A DNA stretch of 64,000 bases from Brachionus rotundiformis (Eukaryota > Rotifera > Eurotatoria > Ploima > Brachionidae): positions 2,558,324-2,622,323 of the forward strand of contig JAESIW010000180.1 in assembly GCA_016802295.1 (NCBI GenBank). The letters are read 5' to 3'. Below are positions 21,540-36,500 of the stretch, one piece after another; position 1 is the first letter of the stretch; the number at the start of each line of letters is the position of its first letter. The notes beneath the pieces are model-generated. The model was not told the DNA's origin. It worked only from the letters and a program-made list of their open reading frames with translations, and searched no databases. Made by a program: the position numbers and the translations under genes.

Positions 21540-24500
21540 GATTTAAATGTAATATCTAAAAAAATATCCTAAATTTTAATTTATTTTTTATTCAATTAAT
21601 CAAATCAAAGAAAAAAATTTAAAAAAATGGTTAGAGTAATATGGAATAAAATTGGATTCTGGCTAATTGATTTAAGTATAAATCATAATTTATTAAAAAT
21701 GCTTATATTGAGCTTATTTTCGGCACCAAACAGGGAAAAACCAAATAATTCGATTCCGTCTATTTGCCAAAAGTCTCTAGTGAAAAGATACGGAAAATAT
21801 TGTTGAAAATGTATACATTTTCTTACCAATTCACTTGAGCTTTTCAGCTATAATTAATATAAATTCTATATTATTTGACGTCTAATATTGATGTATTGCA
21901 TTCCATTCCGAGATGTTGTTTAATTTAGTGACAGTATTTATTTTAAAAAATCGGTTTATAATGAGAAAATCGATTTTGTTGGCTCTAAATAATTGCAAAA
22001 TATATTGCATGATTTTTCTAAACTTTTTTAGTCATTGTCATTTATTGTATTATAATAAAATATAAAATAAATGTTGAGTTTTATATTATGCTAATCGAAT
22101 TCAAATAGGAACAAGGCTTAGTCACTTTGTTGCTTTTACATCGGATTGTTGTAAATGCTGATATGTGAGATTTGAATGTGGTTTAATAAAGGTAAAATAA
22201 AAGCTTTATATTATACCTGAAATGTTTTCATATGGTAGTTTTATTATCAATTGTGTTTAGTTGTTTATTTTTTATTTCCCTTTTATTTTAGTTTGATAGT
22301 TCATTTAAAGGAAACAAATTATTTACTAGATGCATTAAAATGCTGCTGCAAATTATTGACAATCAATGGTTTTCTTCAATATTAAAAATTAGTATTATTT
22401 TTGCCCCACGTGAAACAAAAAACAGTGGAATTAATTAATTTTATAAAAAGAAATCAATCTAAAAGAAATGAGTTAATATCATGAAATTTGGTATTAGTAA
22501 GATAATTCTTTTTATTAATCAAAATTTTAGATAATTAAAAAATAATTTAAAATCTTAAAATTTTATATATTTTTAAACACGTAAATCAAAAAAATTTAAC
22601 TCAAAAAGAGAGTTACAGACATTTACGAGAAAAAAAGTTTTAAATGAGGATTGAAAATTTGAATAAATGAAAGCCTTTAAAAAATTGCTTTTTTTAGTAA
22701 ATTAGATACATTTTTCAAGATATTTTATTAATTATGATTAGCTTGGGTATCAAAATTTTGAACAAACAAGTTTTTGTCTTTTGCTTGATTGAATATTTGA
22801 GATATTTTTAGAGGAAATTAAAAATTCAAGTTGTTTCTCGAAAAACAATTTAAATGAAAAAGTTGATCTTAAATAATCAATATGCAATATGAAAAAGTTT
22901 GAGTTTTTTGATACTAGATGCAAAAAAACTAATTAATAAAAAATTTAATGAATTAGCATTTGACAAGCAGGAATGATTGAGAGAAACGACAGCAATTTAG
23001 GTTTAATCAAGAAATATTCAAGAGAAAATTAATTTGAGTAATTCCAGTTGACTTTGGTTGCATTTGCTTTTGAAAATTTATTTTTGATGAAACTAAAAAA
23101 TCAACATAATTTACGTCAATTTAGTCAAAACTTCTCAACAATCACTTAAAACGAAAGTAAAAATCTTAAAATATTGATATTAATAAATTATTCATATCTC
23201 AAGGAAAAGAAAAAATAAGATTTCGAATTTTGATTGTTATGGTGATTTTATTGAAACAAATATACTTAAACTAAAATATTTAAATTTATTTAACAGACTG
23301 ATAATTTTCATTTATAAATTCAATAAAACAATAAAAACAAAAGATTATAAGACACTTATCCATAGTTACCTAAATAATCATCTTATTAGAAATATTTGAA
23401 AAAAAAAGGTTTTTAAAAATTTAAAAAATATTTTAATTGTTTTTTCTAAATATAAATGGTGCTTTTTTAGCAAAAATATGAATATATTTTTAAAGCCAAA
23501 ATCAATATAATGTTTTCATTTATTAATACTAGAAAACACGATAAGTTTTTTGAACTTCTTTTCAAAAATTTCAAATTCTAATATTACTTTTAAGAAGTTT
23601 GGAATTCATTTTTTTAGTTATATTTCTTTAAGAAATCAAAACATTTTGAAATCGACCAGGAAAATTTCTGGGTCTTCAAGGGTTTAAATAAAGTAAAGAT
23701 TTTAGATTTCAGGAAATTATACCAACAGAGATTTATTTCATAAAAATAAATAAGCATAATAAATAAATAAATTATAACCCTTTAGTGATTATTATATCTT
23801 AAAATTATTGTGGTATTTAAATTTTAATATTAAACATGAACATTTTAAATTTTGCTATTTCCTTCTGGTGATCGACTTAATAACTTTTATAAAGCTTTTT
23901 AATATATTCGTAAAAGTTATTAAAAACACATTTTGATTGATAAATCAAATTTACGAATTAAATATTCTTATTTTGTTTCGTTTTGTCATTTAGAAATCCT
24001 AATTTGGTAAACTTGTAAATTTGAGTGAAAATCTTTAGTAAAAAAAATTAAGGTATAAGGTTAAAAAATTTTTAATTGTAAAATTAAATAAATTTTCAGA
24101 AATATGTTGAGAAAATTGAGAAAAAATCTTTTTATTTTTAAGTAAACTAAGCATTTTATCTGCTAATAAAGCAAATTAATATTTCAATAAAATGTTTTTT
24201 AACATTTAATTAAAAAAAATACTAATTTCACAATTTATTGGAATATTTTAATATTTTAATGTTGGTTTAAGTCTCTCGAAATTATTTGAATTTGTCAAAG
24301 AGAATAATACTTATAAATAAAAAAAGCCTAAAATTTCACCATTGTGATTACAGCTTTAAATTAAAAAAATATAATATATATATATGCATATAATTTGTAC
24401 ATTCTACTTAGGCTAAGTCAATTTATCAAAAATATATAGAAAGTTTTTAAAAAACAAAAAAAACTAAACACTAAAGGTTAAATGGAAAATTATGTTACAA

Positions 24501-24573
24501 ATATTAATTTTAAAAATATGAAATTTAAATTCTTTTGATGGTATTAAATATATTCGGAACAAATCTTTAACAA
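21540..24573. other. Spacer between complexin and the Furry 3' end
   Basis: About 3 kb of AT-rich DNA holding the complexin promoter side and the Furry 3' UTR and termination region. A short TA microsatellite (atatatatat) lies near 24370-24385. No gene or clear regulatory motif was found. Confidence 0.4.
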
Positions 24574-27500
24574 TCACTCTTCGTAGTCATCGTTATCATT
24601 GTCATTAAAAACGCTTGATATGTTTTCTTTGAATTTTTTATCTATTATATTAACCATGTTTGTAATTTCAATTATCTCTTGAAGAATTGTTTGGTTAATT
24701 TCAACAAAATCTGTTTCTGGCTCAATAATTGCTATCATATCTAAATTTAAAATTAAAAAAATCAACACTGACCATTTAAATTTGCCTAAATAGTTTAAAT
24801 TTACTTGAACTCTTTTGTCTTGCTTGCTCACAAACCAAAATTAAAATTGGGTCGAATTCGAGTTCATTGTCTGTTTGATTTGATTTATTGAAGTCGTTTG
24901 GCCAGTTTTTTTGGCCAATTTTATAATACTCAATTGCTTTTGTATAACTTTCCTGCTTTATAGCTTCCAAAATCCAGTAAATAATAACCTCTTTACTGTT
25001 TGGAAGGAATGTTTTAAATTGTGGTGATTTGGCCAAGAGAGTTTTTTCGAGATCAACAGGAAACATTGGTGACAGGCGGCCATTTTGTTCCAGCTCACTA
25101 GAAGCTGTTTTTAATGAGCGTTTCAAATTGGTCATTTCAACAGATAAATCAGTTAACTAAATTAATGAAAATAAAATTCAAATTTTAAAAGAAAAAGTCT
25201 AAATTACAGTCGTATTCGAAAGATTTTTGGTTAAATTGGGAAAAAGCTTGGAGTAACTTTGCAGCAAAATCATGAATTGTGAAACCAGCTTACAAAATTT
25301 TCTACTCAATTCGATTTTTTTGAAGAACTGTTTTTAAATAAATTTAACTGATAAAAAAATTAATATAATATTTGATATTTACTTTCTCAATTTTGCTGTT
25401 AATCTCAGATGATCCTCGTAGACTGCTTTTAGAACTTTTGTCAAGCTTTTTAATTGATTCCAAGGACTTGTTAAAAAAAGTTTAGATATTTTTTAATATT
25501 TTTTTTAAATCCTAAATTATTAAAGTTTATTTTGAATTTAAAATTATTCATGCTTTAAATTTTAATATTAAATAAATGTAATAACTTTTTAATGATATTT
25601 AAATCTATTTTTTGTCAATTACATTCTAATTTAATTTAAAAGATTTAAAAATCAAAAAATTATTTTTATATTCGTTTGGTTTATTGAAATCAACTCACAT
25701 CGGTTACATCATGTTTTATATAGACAAAAGTGTCGTAATTCTCTCCAATTTCCCACAGAATTCTCTTATGATTGTCTATAAAACTAGTTGAAATTAAACT
25801 GGCAACTTTTAATGGTGATTTTGCAAAATTTTTGTTTGGAGATGTTGATTGAAACATGTCTTGTACTTGCATGAACCATTCCAAATCAAAATAAACCAAC
25901 GGGCAGTCGAGTTTATTTTTCAATAAATCAAGAATGTTAAAAATATGTTTCTCTAATTTTAGAAATAATTTTGTCTCAATGGTCAAATATTGAAAACATT
26001 CGGATACCAAATTGTTAAGTCGGTGTTTGGCTTGAACGAATAATTTTTTAAACAAATAAAATGACTCAAGTGGATTAAAATTTTTCCAAAGACTTAAAGA
26101 TTCCAAACTCAATTCCATTCTATTGGAAGCACCACGTAATTTTGAAGTATTAAGCATATTTTGAATGTGAGATTTCCAAGCACGGTCAATTTCGTCTTGA
26201 CTTAGATTAAGTATCTTAATCCATGGAAGACTCGATTGAAATATATTTTTAACATCGGCTTCTAATTTTAGCTGTTCTTCATTAGATATTCGTGTATTAG
26301 ATTTCTTGTTCCATTCATTATCTGAATTTTCATTATTTTCGATTGTCGATCTACTCAAACTGCGGCTCTTTCCTTCTAAAAGATTAAGAGCGATTTCGCG
26401 GTGAATGTTTTCATTAGAAGATAAATTATTTACTTCTAATATCTTTGAATATTGTGTTTTTGGTCTGATTAAGCTCGTAGGTGATCCTGGAGATGAGTTT
26501 TTGTTAATGGAATTTTTTATAATAGGCTCCTGAGTTGAATTAATTGTGCTAGAAGAGGCTTTATTTTGTTCCAAATAATGGTCATATATTAAGTTGGTTG
26601 CAGCTTTAGATCTTTAAAAAAATTTTTTTTAGTAAATTAAAGAACAAGAGACAGAGTCAAAAGCCAAACAACAAAAGATTAAAGTAAAGCTTAAAAGTGA
26701 TGTTAGTAATTTGTGATTCTACAATAAATAAAGTAAAAAATAAGTGAAAAAAAAATATTTTATTCGAATAAAAATTAATTGACATTAAAAAATAACCTAT
26801 CTTTTGTCTTTAAAAGTGTTAATACCAAGATTTAAAAGATACCATTTTTTAACCAAAATTGAAACAATAGTCTTCAATTTTTGATAATAACTTTTTATTT
26901 TAAATTTTCCTATATGCATCTTTTTTTTCAATAAATAATTTCTTAAAATTCATGTTAATAATTGAAAAAGTTTATTGAATATGTTCTCCTTCTAAAAATT
27001 AATTTATATGGACTTAAGAACTAATTCTATAATTCGTTTAAAATTTTAAAAAAGATAGTAAAGAATTTATATTTTTTTCAATCCATTAGTTTAATAAAGA
27101 AATTATTCTCTAAAAAGAAAAAAGAATTCTAAATTAGTAAAAGAATGTGCTTTGTGTTTGAGTCAAGCAAATTCAACAAAATAATAAACAAATAAATACG
27201 ATAAAGCAAAATTAAAATTAAACCTGCAAATTATCTATTTATAAATCTTAATTGAAAAAAATCTTTTTTAAATCTAAAAGAGATTTTCGGCTAATTGAAA
27301 ATAAAATTAAAAAAATTTATTCGGAAAAATTTTTTGTTCACATACTTGCTTGATTGAGACTTATCTTTTTTAAGAGAACCAGATGTTAAATTCTCATTAG
27401 AAACTATTCTCGTAACTGATCGAGTTCTTTCACCGGGTTTATCACTTGTACCATCTGATCTTGTATTACTCAAGCCCAAATTTTTCATTGTTGATATTCC

Positions 27501-30500
27501 ACTGGCAACCCCGATGGTCGCAGGAGCTTTTATTTTCGGTGCCATCGGCTTATTTTTGGACATTGTAAGTAAAAGTTCATTTTTTAGATCACTAGTGGAT
27601 GAATATGATTTGGACAAGGCATCATTGGAAGAATTTAGCGACATAGTTTGAGAATTTTGTTGATCACTTTCTTGTTCCTTTACTGGTAATATGGTGTGCC
27701 ATGGAAAATTCTGAAAGCTTTCATAGTCATTTTTATTCTGACTGGGGTCATTTTGCCTCATATTTGCCACTATGTCGCCATAATTCGAATCCAATTCATC
27801 CAAAAATGAGAAAGTATTATTGATAAATATGTTATCGTCGAGTGTGTTTAGAACTTGTTGGGAAACACCTGGTGTATTATTGGCCAAAGATAGTCCTATC
27901 GGCCGTCTGTTTCCAGAAAGTGTGTTAACTCCTGAAGATACTATGCTTACTACTGGATTTTGTTTATTTAAAGAGAGACTGTTGGCTCGGTTGTGGGTTC
28001 GACTGAATGCATTTTCAGGTATGATTGGCGCCACAGGTTTCTGTTTGTGTGTATCCTCTTTTTTGGTATCTTTGTCTGGCGAAAATACAAAAGAAGTCTG
28101 ATTAAATGAGTTGTTAGATGATGTCTGATTGGCAGAGGTGCTGGTCGATTTTGACTGTTCAGAAGTACTCGGAGAGTTGGTCATATCTTTTTTGCTAATT
28201 CGGCTCGAAGTGCTATTTGTCGCTGATATATTGCTATTATTCAATGTGGTATTGGTAATCAGATTAAAATTTTCATCATTATCTACTCGGAAGTCTGGCT
28301 TTTGTGGCTCCAAACCATTTAGAGAATTCTCAAATAAAGCACTGTTGCTTTTTTGCATACTTGTCTTAAAAGAATCCGAGCTATCTTCATTTGACTGATC
28401 AATCACTTGATTCTTGTTCAAAGCAGTATAAATGTACATAATCCTTTCTCTAGTTCTAATTTGACTTTCCATTGGGTTATCCCAGACATTTGCATTAATA
28501 CCATTCAGATACATATTCAAAAAATTAAATTGTTCATTGGTGTGAAAATTGATCAAATTTAGAGGAGGTATTTGTGTCAAAAGGTCCAAGTTTGAACTTG
28601 ATTTGAAGTTTTTCTTGAGGCCAGATGATTTTTTGTGGGCAGGTACCAGCCAAGAAAAGTCAAAGTCAAAGTCCAAAGTTCGTCCTGGCAATTCTCGTTT
28701 GCCAAAAAGTTGCGTATTTGATAAGGGAACAGATGATTTTGTTTGATTGGTTTCATTCAGAAAGAATCTAGGCGAGTCTTTCTTGTCGTTGTCAAGTAAT
28801 GATGAAGATTTGCCAACAGTTAATTTGATTAAATCAAGCACTTCCGAATGAAGCATGGAATAGCTTAGTTTAGAGGCTACTCGTAGCAATTCTTCATTTA
28901 TAAACGTCCAGGCAGATTTATCACCAAAATTAACAAAATTAAGCAAAGAGCTCAAACAAACAAGTACAGCTGACTGATAAGCATTGGAAGTTGACTTTTC
29001 CAATATTTCAACCAACAAAACAATCCAATTATAGTAAAATTTTGTCTTGGACCCTGATCCATCACTAGAACTGGTTAGTTCGCACTCACACAAATTAAAA
29101 AATTCACTCATGTACGTAATAACACACTTAGCCCATTGGTTTTTGTCTTTGCCAAAAGATTTACGTGTGTACAGCTCAATGACTAAATTTAAATTCTTAA
29201 GTTGTTCTATTTTGGTCTTTTGGTAACCAGGTCCTTTATTAACTGAACTATTTGTTCCTGATTGCTTCTCTAGTTTGGTCGATATCTCACCGATTATCTT
29301 CAAGTATCGATTGGCTGATTCGATACAAAAATGGTTCGGATTGTCATAATGAAGAATCATTGTTGGCAGCACAGAAAGTAAATTCATGCTTAGACCCCAC
29401 ATGCCATAAAAGCTGGCTCCATACGGATCTACAAATATCAAACGGCAACAATATGGTATTAGCAGTGAAATTAAATATTGGCTTTTTTCAATTAAATCAG
29501 AATTGGTGCATCCTTTGAGAAGTAAATTTTGTAAGCCCGGAAAATTGGACCAATTGAGTCGATAGGAGAACAATTCAATAGTTCTTCTAAACTCGTTTGG
29601 ACCACTCTTTGTCTCAGACAAGTCAATTTTTTCCAATATTCTACTTAATATGTCACATGCCAGACTAAATTCATGCTTGTAATCAGATTCGAGCAAACAC
29701 ATGGCTAACCAAAAGATTTGACTCAAAATTTTCATATTTGTTTCATTGGAATGTAGGCTTTTTTGTTGTTGTTCTGAGTTTAAAATAGACAAAAATTTTG
29801 AATATTTTTTATTTGCCAAAATTGATGTTCCAACACGATCTTGAAGAACTTGCCATTTGTAGTTGAACAGTGACAATGTCAAACACTTTCTGAACGCTAC
29901 TTGGTGTTTAAATTTAGGGCTAAAGCGCTCCAATTCCCAGGATTTATCAATTAACTGACTGGTCTGTTTCCGTGGCAAAGTAGCACTTTTTTGCTTACGT
30001 AAGTCCATTTTTTTCAGATTCATGGCCATTTCGGAACCGATAGCTGTTGAAGATTTTTTTCTAATCTCAGGCTTATCCTGTTTGAGCTTAAGCGATTTAC
30101 TCTTATGCTTCTGGTTAATGTCTAGAATAGTACCATTGTAGTCATTAATGTGCTCGCTGGCCATTATGATAGCATTCATTTTGAGAGTGAGCAGAATTTC
30201 TGCCACGTATCCTTGCACGTCTTCCTTAGCATCGGCTACGATGTCTTTCAAGCGGCCGATGAACATTTTCATTGTTGACAGTGAGCTCATTTTTATATTC
30301 AAAGCTCTATGGATTTGCAGAGATCGACCAGCATAGTGTCGATTTGAGGTGTTAAACGACACATTTAGAGCAAATATAGACCAGTTTTTATCTAATTGCT
30401 TGGCTTTATCAAATTTGTTGGTCGAGTTTAGTGGCGAAGAAACAGATCTAGTAGAAGAAATGACCGATATCTGCTTGGTTGGCAAGCAAATACTAATAAA

Positions 30501-33500
30501 ACCTTTTAAATTGTCAACAAATGTGGTAAGTATTTCGACACTTTTGAGCTGTTTTTCATAATTATGCCGAGTAATGTACTCAAAGGGCCATACTGGTCCG
30601 TTCTTACACTTTCTCAATATGTCAATCAAAACAGCCAAATGGTCTTTGGCCTCTGTTAAATTGTCATCTTTGGTGTCCAACTCAACTCTTTTTTTGTCCC
30701 AACTACCTTTTTTTTGGTTGCTTTGAGATTGAGCTGGAGATGAGGGTGCCGAGTGGATGCTTATAAAACTACGCGATTCATGACTCTTTTGCGCCGCACT
30801 GTGGGCGCTGAAATTTGAATTAAAGTTAAAATTGTAATAGCAGTGACCATCTGAGTCGGTCGACTTGTACTTTCGGTCATATATCAATGAATGACCATCA
30901 ATTATGCTATCCAAAGACTCGATTAAATAATCTTTCAACCAGTGTTGCTCGTTTTGTACAGTGATTATAAATATGAGACTGAGAAACAATTTTTTGGCAT
31001 GTTCGGCAATTAATTGCCGCGGATTATCAAAATTTAAGAGACAATAGTGAAATAAAATTGGGAAGTATTCTGTCCAGTCGAAATCAGCGCCATCATTAGA
31101 CACAATTTCGCTCAGCAACATCAGCGAAACACTGCCTCGTTGTAAATTATTAAAGTGAAAGTAATGATTATGGTGTAGATAATTGTTTTGGTAAGAAAAT
31201 AGTGGTATGTAGTCATGATTTGTGATAAAATTTTGTTGTTGATGATTATTGTTAGAATAGTTAAGTATTTTATTAAGTGGACATGCGAATGATTGAAATT
31301 TTACTGGAAGTGGTAGCTGAGATTGGTCGAGTTTAAGCTGAGGTGGAGAATATTGAGATTTTTTCAAATTTTGGTAAGATTCAGAGTCCAATTCAGAACT
31401 TTCAGGATGAGATAGATCAGAATTTTCATTTTCTGTACCTTCTAGATTTAAATCACTCTGGTTCATTAAGTCAATGCTTTCATCAAGTTCCAAGTGGTAG
31501 TTTTCTTGATTGACAAAATAAATGGATGCTTTCTTACAACTGTCCGAGTTTGGCGATGGTGGTGGTGACGCAGGCACAGTAATTGTCTTTAAATAGCGGT
31601 AAAATGGAAAATGATTTTCTCTAGATACGTGAGATGTAAAACTGTCTATCATTTCCAGTTCATTGGTCAAATCGTCAATTAAACGCTCAGGACAAATGCG
31701 TGACAGATAGCAAACAATTCGTTTAGCATGACAGATCACATCATAAGGTGCCAAACTAATCATCACATAGATGTATCTGCATATTATTTTCAAATTAGAG
31801 TGCCATGTAGACGCCAACGATGCCCACAAAAGTTCCAGCTCAGAGCCAAAATTATCTGAAAATTTGCACGTCAGATAGAACAAGTTATTAAGAACTAAAT
31901 GACTGGCCTCTACTGAACCATATTCGGATTCAAGCTGAAGAACATTGTTAAAGTTGTGTTTATTTGTGTTAGTTATTACATTTGGATTAATGAGTTGTAT
32001 GTTATAGAGCCATGGAACTAGGATGTTAAGCATGGCACGTCTCAAGTTCAGAGATGTGCACGATTCAAAGTGACTGGTAAGCTCGCAAAATATGAACATT
32101 GTCTGGTCAGGATTTTTTTTTGCCAAATATTCACTGATAAATGCCTGACTCTTGGACGCCATGACCATAGAGTCCATAATGTTACAGTCTATTGCATCTT
32201 GAAGAAAATTTTTGTTCATCGCTCTGATCAATGTGACGCTGGCCTCGTGAATATTGAGGCGATTAGAGCCTAGATTGAGCAATGTAATGCTCAGAATTGG
32301 ACCTAAATAAATAGATTCAAATGAGGATTTAAGGAGGGTATTTTTTGTCAAATTGTTGGCCTGAGTCTGGTTCAAATAGTTTAGGTAAACTTTGCTCAGA
32401 CATAGAAAACATAAGTCAGCTATTTCTTGGGACATGGTGGCATAACATTTGTCAATAGTCCAGTCAAAAATGGGACTAACATTTAGGCTTAAGTTTATAT
32501 TATTACCACTAGGTGTGCTTGAGTTAGCTATTGTGTACAAGTTTAAGTCTAACAATTGTGTTAGACAATTCATGGCCAATGTGTACGCCTCATTGCTCAC
32601 TTGGTACTTGCAGCTTTCGTACAACTTCATTTCTGAATTGACCACTTCGAACAAATTATTTAGCCAAGAAAATGCATCTAAATTTTTGTTATTGGCAGTG
32701 TCAAAAGCATTGCTGCTGTAAAGCAAAGCTGCACATGCTCTGGCTGAGGCCAATTCAAGTTCATCATAGTAATGATAACAATTCAAATGGGCAAAGTGAT
32801 TTTGATGAATGAATAAATTTTTGCTTTGGACACTTAATTTCGCCTGATCTTTGGACTTGATGGAAAATTTTCCACTCCATTTGACAATCAAATTGAATAG
32901 ATTTTGTCTCATTGGATCATGGAAAATAACTGAGCGCTTTTCTTTGGCAACAGAGTCTATGAACTTATAAATAAACATGCTAAAGTGAAGTCGTATTTGA
33001 TTCAAGCTGTTGTAGGACTTTTCGCCTTCGCTTTCCAAATAACCATGAATAGTGTCAATAAAATCAATGAAAATTTTGCGCATTTGTTCATCATTGAAAT
33101 GCTGTTCCTGTGAATTGGTCTCTTGATTTTTGAAAGTGTCCATTATTCTCTTGGACAAAGTCTTCTGCTCGGCCATTAGTTCAAATATTCTGACCAATGC
33201 GAGCCGAGCCAGGTCTTTTTTCTTCAAGCGCCTAATCTTGTCCTGCCTCTTGAAGTCAGATGTCTCTTTTATAATGGGATTTAGCTCTTCAATGAGATCG
33301 CGCTGTGCCTCTATGTTAATACGGCCTAATCCACGTATTATTATCTCCCTAAAATAGGTCATGTCACATTTAAGATAAGGAACAATTATTTTAATGAGAG
33401 ATGTATGAGTGCCAAAATTGGCATAAAATTTAGATGTCGATTCGACTATGGTAAAGTCATAGTTTACGGCAGTAGATGTCGGATTTAGGTTCTGGTTTGG

Positions 33501-36500
33501 GGTTAGATTTAATGCATCTTCTATACGACTAGTGTACTTGCGGTATTCACTTGAGTAAATATCTTGATCCGAGCCAGTGGTCAAACAGCATGCTCCAATC
33601 AAGTAATTCTTCCATAAGTTTAAATTAATGTCTCTTTCACCAATTTTGCGCGATCGCTCCAAAGCGTTATTGCCAAATAGAAGCGAAGTTCTTGCTGGCT
33701 CGTGGGGCTCGTTTGGATCAACAAAGGGTAGTATTTGCTGCAAACGAGCGAATATAAACAACCAGGCATTGGCACGAGCTTGTGGACACCTGGTAAATAT
33801 GAAATCATAGGCAAAAAAAATTGCCAAACACTCAGTCCAAGGATCAAATGTGAAAACGTAATTAAAATTTTCTTGAGTTTGATTGATCTTTTCTGGACAA
33901 ATTTTTGTACCATTGGGTAGACTTGACGGTTCTGAGCTAGATTCGATTTCGTTCTGTGAATCGGCCACGTCTGCAGACATACTGGCCGTTCGTTGATTCT
34001 TTGACTGGGTTGGCAATGAATTTGTTTGGGTGTTATCACTGTAATTTGACAAGTTTATGCAAGAGTCCCATATGGCGGATTGCTCAATGAGATAACCAAG
34101 GTCTAAGCGTGTATTGTGTATGGTCAAATTTATGTTAAAACATTGCAAGTGAAGACTCCGGATTGCATGAGCAGATGCCAAGTCCAAAATGTCTATGGCG
34201 TAGTTGTGCTGCGTGTAAATTTTGAAACATTTTATGCTTTCGCCAATTTGTTTGCACTCCTGTAAGATAAAATGACCAAATCGGCGTCTTTGTATACTCG
34301 AATGACATAAGGTAAATAGGGAAAATCCCTCCAGATGGTATAAAATTTGGCATGAGTCCTCTAAATTTTGTTCATCGGAAACCGCATTTTTCCAAGAGTT
34401 TAGCAGTTGTATGAGCATTTTGAGTGCATTTTCGATCAATTTTGGAAACATGTCACTAATTTCTTTAAGCATAAAATTAGTAAAACCAGTAAAGATTGGC
34501 TTTCGCCAAGTAGGATAATTGGAAACTAATGTCTTAAGGGTTTTGAATGCTGTCAGCTTAAGTTCATCATCTAAATGAATGGTAAGTCTTGTTAAAATTT
34601 CGACCAATTCAGTTTCTCTAAAACATGGCATAAGTCTTGGCATTAGAGCAATACATGTGCGAAATAAATTAAGTCTTGACTTCATGTCAGAGCTGAATAT
34701 AGATTCTTTTTGGCTATTGTATGACGTAAGCTCATCTAGATTATTTTGCTCATCTTGAATGGGGTTGGTGATTTGTGAAGTGTCTTCGGTGCTAGCTGAT
34801 CCGGTGTTCTCAGGCCTTGTCATTAAATATCCACGACCTATTGTTGTGTCAAGAGTTTTCAAGATGTCCTGAAAAGCTCGTCTAACTTGGTCAAAGTATA
34901 TGCCTATTCCTATTTCACGACAAAAAGAATCACTTAATGTTTGATTTGGATAAATGGTAAGTTGGTCAGTGTCCGGAGTGGTAAAGTTGGATGGTATTGC
35001 TGGTGGATTGGGATTTTCTTTTTGAGACTGTAAGGTGTCTGAAATTAATATGAATGCTTTTAGGCCTATCTCCATCCGTAAAGGTAGAATAATCATGTTT
35101 TCTTTACTACTTTTGAATAATTGAGTTCCCAATGAGACTCCATTAGAAGTAGAAGACTGGCCTGAGCTTGACAAAGTATTAGCATTAGCTGAAGTCAATT
35201 GATCAGCAAAATCTGCCGGGATTTGGTTAACATCTATTGACAATAGTTCATAAATTATATCCTTCATAGCATAATCTAGTTTTTCATATGCAATGTAGTT
35301 TATCATTTTTACATAGAGATTAGCTGGCATTTCTTTGGGAATTACCAACTTGCTGCCTTTGGGAAACAAACTTTGCACAATTGCGTTCAATTTGACATTT
35401 GTGTCACTTGACTTTTCGCCCTTGATTCGAATCATGTATACCCAAACCAGTCGAATGACCGATTCAAGCGCGATTCTAGACAATGTGGTTTCTTTGGATT
35501 TCATTTGCTGAAAGCACAATTGCGCAAAAGTGAACCAATAATTGAGAAAAAATTGCTTTTGACTGACACACAAAAGACAAGTGAGCAATGGAAGAGAAGC
35601 TAAGCGGTGTTTTGACTTGGCTGTTAGTTCCAAAGCGTGATGGTAAAGTATGTCAACAAAAGACTTAAGACATGGTACATTAACTTCATTTTTTACAATT
35701 CCTATTATTGGCACAAGTATTTCGACAAATAGACCCGCCAGAGTATGCTTTATATCCTTGTCTTTTACATCTACAAAGTATTGAGCCAATTCGTTCAGAA
35801 ATTGAAAAGATGCTTCGAAATCCTCGATGGGAACCATTTTTATCCTAATGAACTTCATGCCCATGAGAAGTTTAATAATACTCTGACTTGAATGTAAGGT
35901 TTGGTTCATGCTAGGTGCCGAGTTTGCACCGATTTGCTGGGTCTGGCAATTCAAGCCTGGCGAGGGATTTTGTTGAATAGACATGGCTGATGGCTGATTG
36001 CTGACCTGACCGGACAAATTGGACGACAATGTTGATTGACTGGGTGATTTGTTGGATTTTAATCGGTCGAATTCGTTCAGAAATCTGCTTTTTACTAAAG
36101 CAAAACGAGAATGGGCTATGACACCAATGCATTCTGCAAAAAGGTCTATTGTAAATCGGTTATCCAAATAAAGTTGATGATGCTGATAATAGGAAGATGA
36201 CGAATTTGGAGACGTCTCTTTGGGAACAAAACGTTGGAAAGATAAATCGATTATGTAATTAAGCAAATCATCAATTCCTGGATGAAACGGAAGCTAGAAA
36301 AAAACTCAATCATATTATTTATTAAATTAATAAAATAATAAATCATCTGTGATGTGTTCAGCTAAAATTTTTTCAGATATATAAAAATCAAATTTAAAAA
36401 TTAATTAATTGTTAATCTAATTATGTATTGTCTGTGGCATAATAGAAAAAAAAATAAAAAAATAATTTCGTTATCTTGACAACAGCATATCAAAACCACA

